Of a stretch of DNA of 51,848 bases, positions 1-7,861 are shown in pieces. The translations under genes and the position numbers were made by a program. Origin of the DNA: Scatomorpha gallistercoris (GTDB taxonomy: Bacteria; Bacillota; Clostridia; Oscillospirales; Oscillospiraceae); NCBI GenBank assembly GCA_018713005.1, contig DVFX01000077.1, positions 1 through 51,848 of the forward strand, read 5' to 3'. Numbering within the stretch: position 1 is the stretch's first letter; every line of letters starts with the position of its first letter. The notes below the pieces were generated by a model that was not told the DNA's origin, searched no databases, and worked only from the letters and a program-made list of their open reading frames with translations.

Positions 1-26
1 GCCAGAGACTTCTTGAGAGTTCTCAT
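1..26 (-). CDS. Start of an exported protein (partial, leaves left edge)
   Basis: Only nine codons are inside the window: an ATG at 26-24 followed by M-R-T-L-K-K-S-L-A. A strong AGGAGGAG ribosome site sits about 8 nt upstream (plus-strand 33-40). A short basic stretch followed by the start of an apolar run is how Sec signal peptides begin, and this particular opening is common in S-layer-homology proteins of gut clostridia. That last point is family recollection. Product unknown; the gene start itself is well supported by the ribosome site and the structured leader in front of it. Confidence 0.6.
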
Positions 27-170
27 GTGAAACTCCTCCTTTAGTAGTACCCCTAAATACGGGGCCTGATATGTACAAATGCTCGCGGGTACGGATATCC
101 TATAGCCAGCCCACGAACATTAGCACCAAAGCGCCGCAAACGGCTGGGCGGATTTCCCTTGCCCCGTGTC
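27..170 (-). promoter_or_regulatory. Structured 5' leader of unidentified class
   Basis: The leader upstream of the edge gene can fold into nested helices on the minus strand: an outer 7-bp helix (59-65 with 161-167), a 4-bp helix (97-100 with 150-153) and a 6-bp helix (106-111 with 142-147), with a small wobble-containing hairpin in the terminal loop. The outer 3' arm lies close to the ribosome site. This nesting suggests a cis-regulatory RNA. I could not match it to a known riboswitch; it lacks the conserved core of c-di-GMP-I. Confidence 0.4.
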
Positions 171-194
171 TGGAGGCACAAGCATTTTTATGAA

Positions 195-265
195 GGAAGC
201 GCACCCCGAATAAGCGGGGCGCGCTTCCTAACACAAAAAGAAGCCGCTTCCCAGCGGCTTCTTTT
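195..265. terminator. Two adjacent strong hairpins
   Basis: The first hairpin (195-228) pairs GGAAGCGC with GCGCTTCC. The second (239-262) pairs AGAAGCCGC with GCGGCTTCT and has A-tracts before and T-tracts after, so it could terminate transcription on either strand. It lies between ridA and the left-edge gene, both read leftward, and probably separates them. Confidence 0.6.
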
Positions 266-357
266 CACAACGCAGCAATCTTAACCATGACGAACAATGT
301 CAACTGCCTCAAAAACTTTTCATTTCCGATGGCCAAGGCCACGTTTGACGTACAATG

Positions 358-386
358 TCAAAAAAGGCCCCGCAAAGCGGGGCCTT
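358..386 (-). terminator. Terminator of ridA
   Basis: A perfect 10-bp GC-rich hairpin (AAGGCCCCGC/GCGGGGCCTT) with a 3-nt loop is followed on the minus strand by a U-run. It lies 15 nt past the ridA stop codon. Confidence 0.85.
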
Positions 387-400
387 CGGCAGGGCCTGAA

Positions 401-772
401 TCACACCTCCGCAATTACTTCCACCTCGCAGAGTGCGCCCTTCGGCAGGGTCTTGACCGCGACGCAGCTGCGCGCGGGCTTTCCGGTGAAATACTCGCCG
501 TACACCGCGTTGAACTCGGTGAAGTCGTCCATGTCGGCCAGGAAGCAGGTCGTCTTGACCGCCTTCTCGAAGCCGCTGCCGGCCGCGTCCAACACAGCAG
601 CCAGGTTGCTCATCACCTGGCGCGCCTGCTCGACGACATTTCCGCCCACCAGGGCGCCGGTCTCGGGGTCGAGCGCTATCTGGCCCGCAGTATATACCAT
701 TCCGCCCGACACAACCGCCTGTGAATACGGGCCGACAGCGGCCGGAGCAGCGTCAGTATGTATGATTTTCAC
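401..772 (-). CDS. ridA: RidA family enamine/imine deaminase
   Basis: RidA (YjgF/YER057c/UK114) proteins hydrolyse reactive 2-aminoacrylate and related enamines released by PLP enzymes, in the cytosol. The 123-residue product has the family length and features: an N-terminal AVGPYSQAV stretch, a YTAGQI segment, a conserved ARSCVAV region carrying the substrate-carboxylate arginine, and a terminal CEVEVIAEV strand. I start at the GTG at 772 because GGAGG lies about 7 nt upstream; a longer reading begins at TTG 787 inside that ribosome site. It is monocistronic with its own terminator. TrpB and other PLP enzymes in the window are plausible sources of substrate, though that link is only inferred. 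Confidence 0.9.
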   Translation of the reverse strand: MKIIHTDAAPAAVGPYSQAVVSGGMVYTAGQIALDPETGALVGGNVVEQARQVMSNLAAVLDAAGSGFEKAVKTTCFLADMDDFTEFNAVYGEYFTGKPARSCVAVKTLPKGALCEVEVIAEV

Positions 773-880
773 GCTTATCGCCTCCAAAGCAAAGTTACTA
801 TTATATTAGCACACGCTGCCCGGAAACACAATCCGTCGACGGCATATGTTAGTTTCCTATAATTTAAGCTCCGCTCCCCC

Positions 881-910
881 TTGCTTAAGCAGAGTTATAT
901 GATGTATAAT
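881..910 (+). promoter_or_regulatory. Promoter of the hydrogenase operon
   Basis: TTGCTT (881-886) and TATAAT (905-910) are separated by 18 nt and lie 37 nt upstream of the hydrogenase start codon. Confidence 0.5.
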
Positions 911-946
911 AAACTGTTATAATCATTCAGACAAGGAGGCTCTGAA

Positions 947-2467
947 ATGAGAGGTATTCACAGCGTTGTTGACGACATCCGCCGTGACGTTTTCGCCGAG
1001 GTTGCCAGGCTCGCCTACGAAGGCGGTGACTATAAGAAGATAGACGCGCTTCCGTACAAGATAATACCCGGCGAAGTGGCGCAGTACCGCTCCGACGTGT
1101 TCCTGGAGCGCGCAATCGTCACCGAAAGGCTGCGCCTTGCCTGCGGCCTTCCCCTGCGCACCGCCGCCGAGCAGCACCTCGCCAGCGACGGCATCGAGGA
1201 GGCCGCCCTGCCCGAGAAATACTATGAACCGCCCCTCATAAACATCATCCCCTTCGCTTGCAACGCCTGTCCGCCGAAGGAGATCCGCATATCCTCCAAC
1301 TGCCAGGGCTGTCTCTCGCACCCCTGCATGAACGTTTGCCCCAAGCACGCAATCTCTGTGGGCCGCGACGGCAAGAGCGTCATCGACCAGGACAAGTGCA
1401 TCAAGTGCGGCCGCTGCCTCAACCAGTGCCCGTACAACGCCATCAGCCGCCTGGAGCGCCCCTGCGCCAAGGCCTGCGGCATGGACGCAATTGGCTCCGA
1501 CGAATTCGGCCGCGCCAAGATTGACTACAGCAAATGCGTCTCCTGCGGCATGTGCCTCGTCAACTGCCCGTTCTCTGCCATTGCGGACAAGAGCCAGATA
1601 TTCCAGCTCATCCAGGCGATACGCAAGGGCGACAAGGTCATAGCCTGCGTAGCGCCCGCATTTGTCGGCCAGTTCGGCAAGGACGCCACTCCCACCAAGC
1701 TGCGCAAAGCCATGCGCATACTCGGCTTCGTCGACACCGTGGAGGTTGCCATTGGCGCCGACATGTGCACGGTCGAGGAGGCCAAGGACTTTATGGAGAA
1801 CGTCCCCGAGAAGCTCGACTGGATGGGTACCAGCTGCTGCCCGGCCTGGAGCGTTATGGCCAAAACCCTCTTCCCCGAATTCAAGGACAACATCTCCATG
1901 GCTCTCACACCCATGGTGCTCACGGCCCGTCTCGTCAAGAAGGACAACCCCGACGCGCGCATAGTTTTTATAGGCCCCTGCGCGGCTAAAAAGCTCGAAG
2001 CGTCCCGCCGCAGTGTGCGCTCCGACGTGGACTTCGTGCTCACCTTTGAGGAGCTGCAGGGCATGTTCTGCGCCAAGGACATAGACTTCGCCGCCCTCGA
2101 GCCCGATGAGTGCGACAAGGACTTTGAAAACGGCACCGGCTCCGGGCGCGGATTCGCCGTCAGCGGCGGCGTTGCGGCCGCGGTTGCCGAGGTCATAAGC
2201 CGTCTCGATCCCGAGCGGCATGTGGATATAGAGTTTGCCGACGGCCTGCGCGAGTGCCGCAAAATGCTGATGCTGGCCAAAGCCGGAAAGCGCAACGGAT
2301 ACCTGCTCGAGGGAATGGCGTGTCCCGGCGGCTGCGTCGCGGGCGCGGGCACCATAGAGCCCGTCATGTCCGCCACCAACAGCGTCCGGGCATACAAATC
2401 CAAGGCGGCGAAGCAGAACTCGCTCGACAGCAGCTTCGTCGACCGTCTCGAGGAGGTCGAAGAGTAA
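947..2467 (+). CDS. Monomeric [FeFe] hydrogenase, group B type
   Basis: The enzyme interconverts protons and H2 using ferredoxin, a main electron outlet of fermenting clostridia. In 506 residues it carries cysteine motifs for accessory clusters at C119-C131, C151-C161 and C197-C207 (ferredoxin-type CxxCxxCxxxCP). The H-cluster motifs follow: TSCCPAW (C297, C298), IGPCAAKK (C345) and EGMACPGGC (C459, C463). The GPC form of motif 2 and the unusual N-terminus without a plant-type [2Fe-2S] domain fit group B rather than the well-studied group A. AAGGAGG lies 7 nt before the ATG. It is first in an operon with an ECF-like membrane protein. No maturase genes (hydE, F, G) are in the window. Direction of catalysis is not evident from sequence. 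Confidence 0.9.
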   Translation: MRGIHSVVDDIRRDVFAEVARLAYEGGDYKKIDALPYKIIPGEVAQYRSDVFLERAIVTERLRLACGLPLRTAAEQHLASDGIEEAALPEKYYEPPLINIIPFACNACPPKEIRISSNCQGCLSHPCMNVCPKHAISVGRDGKSVIDQDKCIKCGRCLNQCPYNAISRLERPCAKACGMDAIGSDEFGRAKIDYSKCVSCGMCLVNCPFSAIADKSQIFQLIQAIRKGDKVIACVAPAFVGQFGKDATPTKLRKAMRILGFVDTVEVAIGADMCTVEEAKDFMENVPEKLDWMGTSCCPAWSVMAKTLFPEFKDNISMALTPMVLTARLVKKDNPDARIVFIGPCAAKKLEASRRSVRSDVDFVLTFEELQGMFCAKDIDFAALEPDECDKDFENGTGSGRGFAVSGGVAAAVAEVISRLDPERHVDIEFADGLRECRKMLMLAKAGKRNGYLLEGMACPGGCVAGAGTIEPVMSATNSVRAYKSKAAKQNSLDSSFVDRLEEVEE

Positions 2468-2469
2468 AA

Positions 2470-3036
2470 GTGTCACATTCTCACAGCGCCGTGCACTGGA
2501 TAGCTCGCACTGCCATGGGCATCGCCCTGATCATCGTCGCACAGCTGTTGGGCAAGCTGTTCCCTGCCGGCGCAGTCATAGTCGGCCCGTTCAGCGTCAA
2601 CCAGCTTATCACCGGTTCCCTGGTCAACTGTGTGCTGTTCGTTTTCACCGCGATAAGCGGTATGTGGTCCGGCGTAGCCATCGGTATCGTATCCGCCATG
2701 CTGGCGCAGTTCATAGGCATCGGTCCCGCCGTGGCGGCGGTGTCCCCGGTGGTAGCTGTCGGCAACGCCCTGCTGTGCGTCGTATTCGCGCTGGTACTAG
2801 GTCGTGAGCGCAGCCATGGTACGCGCGCCTGGGCTGCCATGGTGTTCGCCGCCGTCATCAAGTGCGCCTTCCTCTGGATAGCCGTCCCCCTCCTGCTCGG
2901 CGTACTCACCGGCGTCAAGGAGCAGCAGGTGCAGATGCTCAGCATAATGTTCTCCTGGCCGCAGGGCTGCACCGCTCTCATCGGCGGCACCCTCGCCGGC
3001 CTGGTGATACCCAGGCTGAGAAAAGCGAGGAAATAA
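2470..3036 (+). CDS. ECF-transporter S-component-like membrane protein
   Basis: This 188-residue protein is almost entirely hydrophobic, with five to six predicted membrane segments, a basic C-terminal tail (RLRKARK), and glycine/alanine-rich helices typical of small substrate-binding (S) subunits of energy-coupling-factor importers. The substrate cannot be read from the sequence. The start is taken as GTG 2470, two bases after the hydrogenase stop. AGGAGG lies inside the hydrogenase 3' end, somewhat far at 13 nt, so an internal start (GTG 2491 or ATG 2515) is possible. Close coupling to the hydrogenase suggests co-expression. A role in supplying a metal or cofactor is only a guess. Confidence 0.65.
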   Translation: MSHSHSAVHWIARTAMGIALIIVAQLLGKLFPAGAVIVGPFSVNQLITGSLVNCVLFVFTAISGMWSGVAIGIVSAMLAQFIGIGPAVAAVSPVVAVGNALLCVVFALVLGRERSHGTRAWAAMVFAAVIKCAFLWIAVPLLLGVLTGVKEQQVQMLSIMFSWPQGCTALIGGTLAGLVIPRLRKARK

Positions 3037-3309
3037 ATGCACCCCGCCGTCTGGGGTATCATCGCGGGCGCCGCCCTCGCGCTCGCCGGTATAATGCTTC
3101 GAGGCACGCCTGAGCTCGGCATACCGCTTGTGGGCGTGGGCATTGTATTGTGCATTGCCTGCGTTGTGCGCCTTTGTGTGACAAAGGGAGCTGCAAAGTG
3201 CCCGCACTGCGGTGCGCTCATACAGACCGGCAAGGGCAGCCTGTATGAGCTCTCCCGCACCGGTACACTGAAATGCCCGCACTGCGGGATTATCATCCAT
3301 GTAAAATAA
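3037..3309 (+). CDS. Small membrane protein with zinc-ribbon tail
   Basis: The 90-residue product has two hydrophobic segments (about residues 5-21 and 28-47) followed by a cytosolic domain with two CPHCG knuckles (around 55-59 and 79-83), a four-cysteine zinc ribbon. It starts directly after the stop codon of the previous gene, with GAGG six bases upstream, so it belongs to the hydrogenase operon. I do not recognise a named family. A metal-sensing or redox-accessory role would fit its place but is not shown. Confidence 0.7.
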   Translation: MHPAVWGIIAGAALALAGIMLRGTPELGIPLVGVGIVLCIACVVRLCVTKGAAKCPHCGALIQTGKGSLYELSRTGTLKCPHCGIIIHVK

Positions 3310-3314
3310 CAAAG

Positions 3315-3350
3315 GCCGCCCCGGGTGTCCTGCCCGGGGCGGCTTGCGTT
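3315..3350 (+). terminator. Terminator of the hydrogenase operon
   Basis: A 12-bp GC-rich hairpin (GCCGCCCCGGG paired with CCCGGGGCGGC) lies just after the zinc-ribbon gene; the following T-tract is weak. Confidence 0.6.
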
Positions 3351-3405
3351 TCTCCCCCGTTCATGCTAAACTAAACTTCGACTATACGCTTTCGGAGGAT
3401 TTGCT

Positions 3406-4092
3406 ATGAATTTCGACGTGCTGCTCTGGGACGTAGACGGGACGCTCCTAGACTTCCTGGCGGCGGAGAAGGCCGCGATTAAAAAATTATTCGGCGAATT
3501 CGGGCTCGGCGAGTGTACCGACGCCATGATAGCGCGCTACTCCGAGATTAACAAACACTACTGGGAGGCGCTCGAGCGCGGAGATCTGACCAAGCCTGTC
3601 ATCCTCGTGCGCCGCTTTGCGGATTTTTTCGCCGAGTACGGTATAGATACCTCTGTGGCCGAGGCCTTCAACGAGCTCTACCAGATACGCCTGGGCGACA
3701 CGGTGGTGTTCTGCGACGACAGCTATAACATACTCGCCTCGCTCAGGGGCCGCGTGAAGCAGTACGCGGTCTCCAACGGCACCATAGCCGCGCAGGAGCT
3801 AAAGCTGCGCAACTCCGGCCTCGGCAAGCTCTTCGACGGAGTGTTCCTCTCCGAGCGCCTGGGCTGTGAAAAGCCGGCCCCAGGCTTCTTTGAGCGCGTA
3901 TTTGAGGCCATCGGACCCGTGGACAAGGAGCGCGTCCTCATAATAGGCGACTCGCTCACTAGCGACATAGCCGGCGGCAACAACGCCGGAATCAAAACCT
4001 GCTGGTACAACCCCAAGAGCGTGGAGAACGGCGCCGGCGCGCATGTCGACTACGAAATCCGGGACCTTCACGAAGTGCCGGAGCTGCTTTAA
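3406..4092 (+). CDS. yjjG: HAD-superfamily nucleotidase, YjjG type
   Basis: YjjG-type phosphatases dephosphorylate (often non-canonical) pyrimidine nucleoside monophosphates and help clean the nucleotide pool. The 228-residue product has HAD motif I DVDGTLLDF (nucleophile and acid Asp near residues 9 and 11), motif II VSNGT near 125, the motif III lysine in CEKPAPGFF, and motif IV IGDSLTSDIAGG near 182. The helical cap sits between motifs I and II. GGAGG lies 8 nt upstream of the ATG. It stands alone between two terminators. HAD substrate calls from sequence are uncertain; a phosphoglycolate- or sugar-phosphatase activity is the main alternative. Confidence 0.8.
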   Translation: MNFDVLLWDVDGTLLDFLAAEKAAIKKLFGEFGLGECTDAMIARYSEINKHYWEALERGDLTKPVILVRRFADFFAEYGIDTSVAEAFNELYQIRLGDTVVFCDDSYNILASLRGRVKQYAVSNGTIAAQELKLRNSGLGKLFDGVFLSERLGCEKPAPGFFERVFEAIGPVDKERVLIIGDSLTSDIAGGNNAGIKTCWYNPKSVENGAGAHVDYEIRDLHEVPELL

Positions 4093-4094
4093 AC

Positions 4095-4129
4095 AAAAAA
4101 GACGGAAGCCTGCGGCTTCCGTCTTTTTT
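4095..4129. terminator. Bidirectional terminator
   Basis: A perfect hairpin (GACGGAAGCC/GGCTTCCGTC) is flanked by an A-run and a T-run, serving the converging yjjG and alpha-glucosidase genes. Confidence 0.85.
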
Positions 4130-5796
4130 CACTCAAACAGGTACACGCGAAGCTCGTAGGGCCGCGCGGTAAAGGCATTGTTCACGCACACGTTGAGGTC
4201 GTGGTTTTTGAATATCAGCTCGCCGTCGGCGAGGTTAAAGCCTTCCGGGCAGGTGAAATACGTCTCCTTAGCCACCAGCGAGGCGATGACGAGTATCTTA
4301 CGGGACTCATATTCGCGGCAGTAGACGTAGAAATTCGGGCTCTGCGGCAGCAGCTCGGTGTAAGAGCCGCGCAGAATCACAGGCTCGCTCTTGCGGAAGG
4401 CTATGAGCTCGCGGTAGAAGTTGAGCAGCGAGTCAGGGTCCGCCTCTTGCGCCTCCACATTTACGCTGTGGTAGTTCTCGTTCACATAGAACCAGGGCTC
4501 GCCCTCCGTGAACCCGGCGTTCTTGCCGCCCGTCCACTGCATGGGGGTGCGCGAATTGTCGCGCGCCGTGTCCTGCGTCAGGCGCAGCACCGTTTTTTCA
4601 GGCAGCATGCGGGTAGCCCTGGCCACGTTCCCTCGCGTCATCACGTCGGGGTACATGTCGGCGCGGGGCAGGCGCAGGTTCGTCATGCCAATCTCCTGGC
4701 CCTGATAGACGAAGGGGGTACCCTTGAGCAACATGTACGCCGCAGCGAGGGCCTTGCCGCTCTCTACTCGGTATTTCTCGCTGCCATAGCGGCTTATGAC
4801 GCGGGCGTGGTCGTGGTTCTCCAGGTAAAGCGTATTCCAGCCGCGGCCCTCCAGGCCGTTCTGCCAGGCGGACAGGGCCCGCTTGAGCTTCTTTACGTTG
4901 AACTTGTGGTGTATGAAATCCGTTCCCACGCAGTCGGCGCGCATGTGGTCAAAGCTGAACATCAAATCCATCTCGCCGTTCTCCAGGTACTGCGCCGCGC
5001 GGTCCACGGGGACGTTGTCCGCCTCGCCGATAATAACGCAGTCGTAATCGTGTACACTGTTGCGGTAGTAGCGCAGATAGTCGTGCAGGTTCGGCCCCTC
5101 GGTGAACTTTTTGGCCCCGTTTGCCGCAAACCGGCGCGGGTACTGGTCCGGCAGGCCCGGCGTCTTGGATATATACACAATGGCGTCCTCGCGGAAACCA
5201 TCGACGCCCATGTCGAGCCAGTATCGCATGATGTCCACTATCTCCCGGCGCACTTGCGGGTTGTCATGGTTCAAATCCGGCTGCTCCTTGGCAAAGACGT
5301 GCAGATAGTATTCGCCCACCTGCTCGTCGTACTCCCAGGCCTCGCCGCCGAAAAAGCTGTCCCAGTTGTTCGGCAGCTTCCTGCCGCCGTCACGGCCGCG
5401 CCTGGGCGCGCGCCAGAAGTAGTACTCGTGGTGAGGATCGTTCTTGTCGCGGCTGAGCTTGAACCACTCGTGCTCTGCGGAGGTGTGGTTGACAACCAGG
5501 TCCATTATGACCCTCATGCCTCGCTCATGCGCTCCGTCGAGCACTTTTTTGAATATATCCAGGTCCCCGTACTCGGGGTTGATGGCCCTGTAGTCGGCTA
5601 CGTCGTAGCCGAAGTCGAAATTCGGCGAGGGATAGAGCGGTGAAAACCAAATTGCGTCCACGCCGAGGCTCTTGATATAGTCCAGCTTGGAATACACGCC
5701 CCAGAGATCTCCGATGCCGTCTCCGTTCCCGTCGCAGAAGCTGCGCGGCCAAATCTGGTAGACCACCATGTCCTTATACCATTCGCTGCGTTTCAT
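4129..5796 (-). CDS. GH13 alpha-glucosidase (oligo-1,6-glucosidase type)
   Basis: The enzyme hydrolyses alpha-1,4 or alpha-1,6 glucosidic bonds of short oligosaccharides (isomaltose, trehalose or sucrose classes) in the cytosol; it has no signal peptide. The 555-residue product begins WYKDMVVYQIWPRSF and contains the GH13 regions I-IV: DLVVNH near 99-104, GFREDAI with nucleophile D204, IIGEAD with acid/base E258, and LENHDHAR with D329. The usual region II is GFRMDVI, so Glu replaces Met beside the nucleophile. Its length matches GH13 subfamily 31. AAGGAG precedes the ATG. No sugar transporter or other sugar enzyme is adjacent, so the substrate stays open. Confidence 0.92.
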   Translation of the reverse strand: MKRSEWYKDMVVYQIWPRSFCDGNGDGIGDLWGVYSKLDYIKSLGVDAIWFSPLYPSPNFDFGYDVADYRAINPEYGDLDIFKKVLDGAHERGMRVIMDLVVNHTSAEHEWFKLSRDKNDPHHEYYFWRAPRRGRDGGRKLPNNWDSFFGGEAWEYDEQVGEYYLHVFAKEQPDLNHDNPQVRREIVDIMRYWLDMGVDGFREDAIVYISKTPGLPDQYPRRFAANGAKKFTEGPNLHDYLRYYRNSVHDYDCVIIGEADNVPVDRAAQYLENGEMDLMFSFDHMRADCVGTDFIHHKFNVKKLKRALSAWQNGLEGRGWNTLYLENHDHARVISRYGSEKYRVESGKALAAAYMLLKGTPFVYQGQEIGMTNLRLPRADMYPDVMTRGNVARATRMLPEKTVLRLTQDTARDNSRTPMQWTGGKNAGFTEGEPWFYVNENYHSVNVEAQEADPDSLLNFYRELIAFRKSEPVILRGSYTELLPQSPNFYVYCREYESRKILVIASLVAKETYFTCPEGFNLADGELIFKNHDLNVCVNNAFTARPYELRVYLFE

Positions 5797-5811
5797 ATCA
5801 TCACTCCTTAG

Positions 5812-5834
5812 TGATATACACGCTTAGTATATCA
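5812..5834 (-). promoter_or_regulatory. Inverted-repeat operator at the GH13 promoter
   Basis: TGATATAC (5812-5819) and GTATATCA (5827-5834) form a perfect 8-bp inverted repeat with a 7-nt spacer. It covers the -10 element and the likely start of transcription of the alpha-glucosidase, as a repressor site would. The cognate regulator is not identified. Confidence 0.5.
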
Positions 5835-5854
5835 GAGAGTGAGGGAAAATCAAA
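5826..5854 (-). promoter_or_regulatory. Promoter of the alpha-glucosidase gene
   Basis: Read on the minus strand, TTTGAT (5854-5849), a 17-nt spacer and TATACT (5831-5826) form a good sigma-A promoter. Confidence 0.65.
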
Positions 5855-5902
5855 GGCTAAATATTCCGAGCGCACAGCAAAGCGCGGCGGGCAAAATAAG
5901 TC

Positions 5903-5950
5903 TTGACAAAGACTTTGTATTATTGTATTATTCACTTAGTACAATAATAC
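5903..5950 (+). promoter_or_regulatory. Promoter and operator of the GntR-ABC operon
   Basis: TTGACA (5903-5908), a 17-nt spacer and TATTAT (5926-5931) form a near-consensus promoter. A perfect inverted repeat with 11-bp arms, GTATTATTGTA (5917-5927) and TACAATAATAC (5940-5950), separated by 12 nt, starts inside the spacer and runs over the transcription start. This is the expected geometry for autorepression by the YtrA-type GntR regulator encoded next. Confidence 0.85.
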
Positions 5951-5970
5951 ATACAGAAAGGAGGCCCGCC

Positions 5971-6354
5971 ATGGAGTGGCGATTGGCGGCGGACGCGCCC
6001 ATCTACTCGCAGCTTGCCGAGCAGATGCGGCTTAGCATAGTCTCCGGCGAATATGCGCCGGGGGAACGGCTCCCGCCGGTGCGTGAGCTGGCGCTCTCGG
6101 CGGGGGTTAACCCGAACACTATGCAGAGGGCGATGACAGAGCTGGAGCGCGAGGGGCTGGTGTTCCCGCAGCGCACAGCCGGACGGTTTGTAACCGAGGA
6201 CGCGGAGCTGATAGCGCAGGCCCGCCGGGAGATTGCGCGCGTAAAGGCTGAAGCGTTTTTGGAAGCCATGCGTTCGCTGGGCTACACGTCCGGCGAGATA
6301 TTGGGCCTTATGGGCTCGCTAGTAAAGGAGGAGAACGGGAATGGCCAACTTTGA
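5971..6354 (+). CDS. GntR family regulator, YtrA subfamily
   Basis: This short (127-residue) GntR protein has only the N-terminal winged helix (about residues 7-72, with PIYSQLAEQMRLSI, ERLPPVRELA and NPNTMQRAMTELEREGL) and a short helical dimerisation tail, the layout of the YtrA subfamily. These are usually autorepressors of small ABC-transporter operons that respond to wall-active stress. The start is fixed by AAAGGAGG six bases before the ATG at 5971; a longer reading from 5839 would run through the promoter and operator. Its 3' end overlaps the ATPase gene, so the two are translationally coupled. Confidence 0.9.
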   Translation: MEWRLAADAPIYSQLAEQMRLSIVSGEYAPGERLPPVRELALSAGVNPNTMQRAMTELEREGLVFPQRTAGRFVTEDAELIAQARREIARVKAEAFLEAMRSLGYTSGEILGLMGSLVKEENGNGQL

Positions 6355-7036
6355 GTGCCGTGAGCTCAGGAAGAGCTACGGCAGCGCGCAGGCGCTCGAC
6401 GGCGTCAGCCTGCAGGTTGGGAGCGGACGTATACTCGGCCTGCTGGGCCCGAACGGCTCCGGCAAGACCACGCTCATAAAGATAGCCTGCGGGCTCCTGC
6501 AGCCCGGCGGCGGCCAGGTTGAAATCTGCGGCAGGGCGCCCGGCGTCGAGACAAAGAAGCTGGTCAGCTATCTGCCCGACCGCATGTCCCTGCCGGTGTG
6601 GATGAACGCGCAGCAGCTTTTGAATTTCTACGCGGACTTCTACGCCGACTTCGACGAGCAGCGCGCCGGAGAGCTGCTGACCCGCCTGGACGTCCGTCCC
6701 GAGGCCAGGCTCAAGCAGATGAGCAAGGGTACGCAGGAAAAGGTACAGCTGGTGCTCGCCATGTCCCGCCGGGCCAAGCTCTATCTGCTGGACGAGCCTA
6801 TAGGCGGCGTGGACCCGGCAGCGCGCGACTTCATAATAGACACGATAATGGCAAATTACGCGCCCGACGCCGCCGTGGTAATCTCCACGCACCTCATATC
6901 CGACGTGGAGCGCATACTCGACGACGTGGTGTTCATAGACCGCGGCCGCGTAGCCGTGGCCGGCGAGGCCGACGAGCTGCGCTCTCGCTCCGGCAAGAGC
7001 ATCAACGATTTGTTCAGGGAGGTGTTCAGATGCTAG
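6341..7036 (+). CDS. ABC transporter ATP-binding protein (YtrB/CcmA type)
   Basis: This is the 231-residue nucleotide-binding subunit of an ABC-2-type transporter. It shows Walker A GPNGSGKTT near residues 38-46, an ABC signature region with the divergent form MSKGTQEKVQL near 127, Walker B YLLDEPIGGVDP near 147, and the switch histidine in STHLISDVE. AAAGGAGGAG within the gntR 3' end provides the ribosome site; the start overlaps gntR by 14 nt. The neighbouring permease and GntR repressor make it part of a regulated efflux or stress transporter. The substrate is unknown; antimicrobial peptide or lipid export is the usual inference for this layout. Confidence 0.9.
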   Translation: MANFECRELRKSYGSAQALDGVSLQVGSGRILGLLGPNGSGKTTLIKIACGLLQPGGGQVEICGRAPGVETKKLVSYLPDRMSLPVWMNAQQLLNFYADFYADFDEQRAGELLTRLDVRPEARLKQMSKGTQEKVQLVLAMSRRAKLYLLDEPIGGVDPAARDFIIDTIMANYAPDAAVVISTHLISDVERILDDVVFIDRGRVAVAGEADELRSRSGKSINDLFREVFRC

Positions 7037-7842
7037 GCAAGCTTTTAAAGCACGAGTTCAAGGCCACCGGCAGGATGATGCTGCCCTTCCTGGGCGCGCT
7101 GCTTGCGCTGAGCGTCGTGGCCTGGCTGTCCCTAAACGTTTTCTTTTTCAACGGCAGCGGGCTGCTGTCCGTAATCGGCGGCATAGTAATCACGCTCTAT
7201 TTCGTTATGCTCGCGGCAATAGGCATAGTGACGCTGGTGCTGCTCGTGTACCGCTTCTACCGCAGCTTCCTGTCCGACGAGGGCTACCTCACCTTCACCC
7301 TGCCCGCCGGAATACACGCCCAGCTCGGCGCCAAGCTCATCTGCGCCGCCGTGTGGATAATCCTGACCGGCGTGCTGGTCATACTCAGCCTCCTGCTAAC
7401 GACCTCCACCTTCGGCGAAGTGCTCCGCCTGCCCTGGGGCGAGCTCTTCGCGCGGATATACGCCGAGAGCGGTATAGGCGCGGGCAGCATCATAGCCTTC
7501 ATGTTTGAAATACTCCTGGCCGTTGTGCTCGGCGCCCTGGCCTCCTGCCTGATATTCTACGCCTCCATGAGCCTCGGCTTCGGTTTCTCAAACCACAAGG
7601 TGCTTTACAGCGTACTCATCCTCATCGGCATCGGCATAGTCACACAGATCCTCTCCGTCTCCGTGCTCTCCGGCGCGGCGATACATGTCGGCATGGGCCA
7701 CCACGGCGTCTACATGCAGTTCAGCCCCGAGAACCTAGCCCACGGCATCCTGCTGAGCATATGCGCCGCGGAGCTTATCTACTGCGTGGTCATGTACTTT
7801 GTGACCGCCCTATCTCTCAAGCGCAGGCTGAACCTGCCGTAA
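7030..7842 (+). CDS. ABC-2 type membrane permease
   Basis: The 270-residue protein overlaps the ATPase by 7 nt and begins MLGKLLKHEFKATGRMM, the amphipathic opening typical of ABC-2 permeases. About six membrane segments follow, the first near residues 18-36. The final segment ends in a short basic tail (LSLKRRLNLP). It would form the channel of the transporter with the preceding ATPase. The transcript ends at the hairpin right after the stop codon. Substrate unknown. Confidence 0.85.
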   Translation: MLGKLLKHEFKATGRMMLPFLGALLALSVVAWLSLNVFFFNGSGLLSVIGGIVITLYFVMLAAIGIVTLVLLVYRFYRSFLSDEGYLTFTLPAGIHAQLGAKLICAAVWIILTGVLVILSLLLTTSTFGEVLRLPWGELFARIYAESGIGAGSIIAFMFEILLAVVLGALASCLIFYASMSLGFGFSNHKVLYSVLILIGIGIVTQILSVSVLSGAAIHVGMGHHGVYMQFSPENLAHGILLSICAAELIYCVVMYFVTALSLKRRLNLP

Positions 7843-7861
7843 TAAAAGGAAATAAAATGGC

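Noticed and set aside
27..170. c-di-GMP-I riboswitch
   Set aside because: Some partial similarity (GGGGCAAGG), but the conserved GACGCAAAGCC core and tetraloop receptor arrangement are missing.
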